Source: DASVDK01 sp036381125 [NCBI: Thermodesulfobacteriota bacterium] (lineage in GTDB: Bacteria; DASVDK01). From it: 7,359 bases of DNA. Each line of letters begins with the position of its first letter. Positions within the stretch are counted from its first letter, which is position 1. Below are positions 5,170-7,359 of this stretch, one piece after another. The notes beneath the pieces were generated by a model. It searched no databases, was not told the DNA's origin, and saw nothing but the letters and a program-made list of their open reading frames with translations. Where the stretch lies: contig DASVDK010000323.1 in NCBI GenBank assembly GCA_036381125.1, forward strand, positions 1-7,359, read 5' to 3'. The position numbers and the translations under genes are program-made.

Positions 5170-7188
5170 CTAGCCGAGCGCCTCGAGGGCCTCGCGGATC
5201 GCCTCGCGCGCCAGGTCGTCGTCCTCGACGGCCAGCCGCGCCTGGAGCGCGCCCCTCGCCTCGCCGGCGCGGCGGCGCCCGAGCGCCTGCGCGGCGGCCG
5301 CGCGGACGCCCCAGTCGGGCGACGAGAGGAGGGGCACGAGCGCCGCGGTGACCGGCGCGCCGCCGAGCGGCGCGATCTGGCGGGCGGCGGCGCGGACCAC
5401 CTCCGGCTCGCTCGACCCGAGCAGCGGGAGGACGTGGGGCACGGCCGCCTCCCCGCCGAGGATCACCGCCGCCTCGATCGCGGCCAGGACCACGGGCGGC
5501 TCCTCCGACGCGAGCGCACCGGTCACCGCCGTGAACCCGCCCGGCGCGCCGATCGACCCGAGCGCCTGCACGGCGGCGGCCTGCACCCACGGGTCACGGT
5601 CGAGCGCCAGCAGGCAGAGCGCCTCGACGGCCGCCTCGCTGCGCAGGCGGCCGAGCGCGAGCGCCGCGGCGATGCGGACCTCGGGCGCCTCGTCGGCCAG
5701 GGCGAGCAGGAGCGGCTCGACCCCCTCGCGGCACCCCAGCGCGCCGATGGCCGACGCGGCGGCCTGCCGCACCTCGGGATCGGCGTCCTTGAGGGCGAAG
5801 GCGAGACGCTCGACCGCCTCGGCGGCCGCGGCGGTGGCCCGGCCGTCGGCCGCGGCGATCTCGCCGAGGAGGTGGACGCCGGTCCGGCGCCGCGCCGCCT
5901 CGCCCGAGGCGAGGAGCGGTTCGGCGTGCGCGAGGAGCGGAGCCGGCCCGCTCGTCCGCGCCAGGGCGCCGAGCGCGGCGATGGCCGCGGCCTGGACCTC
6001 CGGATCGTCGTCGAGGAGCCGGGCGGCCACGGCGTCGATCGCGGCCTGCCGTCCCGAGCGGCCGAGCGCGAAGACGGCCGCCGCCCGCACGGCCGGCGAG
6101 GGATCGTCGAGCGCCTGCTGGAGCGCCGGGACGCTGCGGCCGCCGTCGTCGGGCAGCTCGCCGAGCAGCAGGGAAGCCAGGTGCCGCCGGCTCTCGTCGC
6201 CGTCGCCGAGCATCGCCTCGAGCGCCCGGCGGGCCGGCTCGCCGGCGGCCACCAGCGCGGCCAGCGCGGAGGGCCGCAGCCGCTCGTCGGCCGCGGCCTC
6301 CACCAGGGCCGCCACGCCGCGGGCGTCCCCGGCGACCGCCAGGAGGGCGCCGGCCGCGACGCGGATGCCGGCCGCCGGCGCGGCAAGCGCCGAGGCGACC
6401 AGGTCGCGCCAGACGGCCGCCTCGCCGCGCGCCCTGAGCGCCTCGGCGATCGGCGCGTGGAGGGCGGGGTGGGCCTCCCAGAGCGCCCACGTCGCGACGA
6501 TGGCCGCCTCGCGGGTGCCCTTGCCGCGGTCGCCGATCCCCGCCAGCACGAGGTCCGCCGCGGCGGCGTCGCGCACCTGACCGATGACGTCGTAGACGGC
6601 TCGCCTGAGCTGCGCGTGCTCGGCCAGCCGCGCGAGCACCGGCCTCGGGATCGGCTTGCCGATCCGGCCGAGGGCGCCGAGCGCCGCGTGCGAGAGCCAC
6701 AGGTCGCCCCCCTCGAGCACGGCGAGGAGGCTCGCCTGGGCGCGGTCGTCGCCGATCTTGCCGAGCGCTTCGGCCGCCGCCGTCCGGACGTTCTCCTCGC
6801 CGTCGGCCAGGGCGCTCACGATCGCCGGCACCGTACGGCGGTCGCCGATCTCGCCGAGGACGTCGACGACGACCTTGCGGATCTCCGGGTCGGGATCGGA
6901 CGTCCGGCCGAGGAGCGCCGGCACGGCGGCGGCGCCGAGTCGGATCAGCCCCTCGACGGCGGAATTGCGACGGCCGGCGTTGGCGTCGTCGCGCAGCGCC
7001 GCCACCAGGCCGTCGACCGCCGCGTCGCGCTCGGGGTGGGCGAGCACCGCCTCGACCGCGGCCTTGCGCACGCGCCACGAGCGGTCGCCGAGGCCGGCGA
7101 GCGCGGCCTCGAGCGCCTCGCGCGTCGGGCGGCCGACCAGCCGCGCCGCCGCGGCGAGCCTCGCCTCCTCGTCCACTGCCAGCGTCAT
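5170..7188 (-). CDS. HEAT/PBS-lyase-type repeat protein of the che operon
   Basis: A 672-residue protein made almost wholly of HEAT-like helical-hairpin repeats of about 31 residues, roughly twenty in all. The recurring signature is DPxVRxAAxxALGxIG: for example DPEIRKVVVDVLGEIG at 100-115, EENVRTAAAEALGKIG near 131, PAVRAAAVFALG at 365-376, DPEVRQAAASAIGALG near 470, and PDWGVRAAAAQALG at 624-637. Repeats between about 180 and 345 are more diverged. Such proteins form curved solenoids that bind other proteins. Some relatives are bilin lyases, but no enzymatic residues are recognisable here. There is no signal peptide or membrane segment. Its ATG (7188) overlaps the upstream gene's stop as ATGA, and cheR follows after 3 nt, so it is made with the adaptation enzymes. 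A scaffold for receptors, CheR/CheB or CheY is inferred, not shown. Ala, Arg and Gly are abundant, as expected from the GC content. Confidence 0.9.
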   Translation of the reverse strand: MTLAVDEEARLAAAARLVGRPTREALEAALAGLGDRSWRVRKAAVEAVLAHPERDAAVDGLVAALRDDANAGRRNSAVEGLIRLGAAAVPALLGRTSDPDPEIRKVVVDVLGEIGDRRTVPAIVSALADGEENVRTAAAEALGKIGDDRAQASLLAVLEGGDLWLSHAALGALGRIGKPIPRPVLARLAEHAQLRRAVYDVIGQVRDAAAADLVLAGIGDRGKGTREAAIVATWALWEAHPALHAPIAEALRARGEAAVWRDLVASALAAPAAGIRVAAGALLAVAGDARGVAALVEAAADERLRPSALAALVAAGEPARRALEAMLGDGDESRRHLASLLLGELPDDGGRSVPALQQALDDPSPAVRAAAVFALGRSGRQAAIDAVAARLLDDDPEVQAAAIAALGALARTSGPAPLLAHAEPLLASGEAARRRTGVHLLGEIAAADGRATAAAAEAVERLAFALKDADPEVRQAAASAIGALGCREGVEPLLLALADEAPEVRIAAALALGRLRSEAAVEALCLLALDRDPWVQAAAVQALGSIGAPGGFTAVTGALASEEPPVVLAAIEAAVILGGEAAVPHVLPLLGSSEPEVVRAAARQIAPLGGAPVTAALVPLLSSPDWGVRAAAAQALGRRRAGEARGALQARLAVEDDDLAREAIREALEALG

Positions 7189-7359
7189 CGCTGCGCGGCC
7201 GCGGAGCTGCGGGCGCTCATGCGCCGCACGTAGTCCTCGAGCGCCTCGAGGACGTAGTCGGCGGCCGCGGCCTCGGCGCCCACGCGCGCCTTGAGCAGCT
7301 CGCGGCCCTCCTTCAGCTCGTCCTTGAGGAGGTCGGGGAGGTTGCCTTCGGCGATCCCC
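7185..7359 (-). CDS. C-terminal end of an unidentified che-operon protein
   Basis: The last 57 codons of a gene entering from the right edge. The peptide is helical and acidic/basic mixed, with LKDELKEGRELLKARV followed by a stretch of alanines and then DYVLEALEDYVRRM, and ends in a Ser/Ala tail. The TGA at 7187-7185 overlaps the HEAT-protein ATG, so the two are coupled. I do not recognise the family. It does not look like the C-terminus of CheA or of a typical receptor, and shows no CheW-like strand pattern. Codon use matches the rest of the operon. Confidence 0.75.
   Translation of the reverse strand, partial: GIAEGNLPDLLKDELKEGRELLKARVGAEAAAADYVLEALEDYVRRMSARSSAAAQR

Noticed and set aside
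5170-7188. Tandem DNA repeat or satellite suggested by roughly 93-bp periodicity
   Set aside because: The period is the HEAT protein repeat. The copies are diverged at DNA level and remain in frame.
4321-7233. 970-codon plus-strand open frame
   Set aside because: Antisense to cheR and the HEAT gene. Its apparent repetitiveness mirrors the HEAT repeats on the real strand.

Overview
The window is very GC-rich (about 70% by eye), bacterial, and has strong G/C bias at third codon positions. Nothing in it fixes the taxon. The high GC, an HNH endonuclease of the type common in soil and subsurface Deltaproteobacteria, Rokubacteria and Acidobacteria, and a chemotaxis operon with extra HEAT and GAF proteins would fit one of those groups. 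This is a low-confidence inference.

Layout. Bases 1-47 hold the first 15 codons of a gene leaving the window leftward, with a good ribosome site and a clear promoter (89-117, minus strand). Bases 48-395 contain no intact gene. They hold that promoter, inverted repeats, a 36-nt imperfect direct repeat, a relic matching 14 codons of the neighbouring HNH gene, and a perfect 22-bp palindrome (251-272). From 396 runs an HNH endonuclease gene on the plus strand. Its recognisable protein ends near 1500, and a second copy of the palindrome (1550-1569) lies just beyond, within a row of three inverted repeats. The HNH frame has no stop until 2177, so it formally runs antisense into cheY. I think that tail is not real coding sequence.

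From the right edge back to 1841, all genes read leftward as one tight chemotaxis operon. In order of transcription they are: the C-terminal 57 residues of an unidentified helical protein; a 672-residue HEAT-repeat protein; CheR methyltransferase; CheB methylesterase; a coiled-coil plus GAF protein; and a single-domain CheY. Two junctions are ATGA overlaps and one is a 3-nt gap, so translation of the first four is probably coupled. CheR and CheB would set receptor methylation and CheY would carry the output. The HEAT and GAF proteins are non-standard members, probably a scaffold and a sensor or regulator. CheA, CheW, receptors and a CheY phosphatase are not in the window. CheA, CheW and a receptor are most likely to lie beyond the right edge.

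The parts least explained by known annotation are the palindrome-bracketed HNH locus, with its gene relic and nested repeats, and the HEAT and GAF additions to the che operon.
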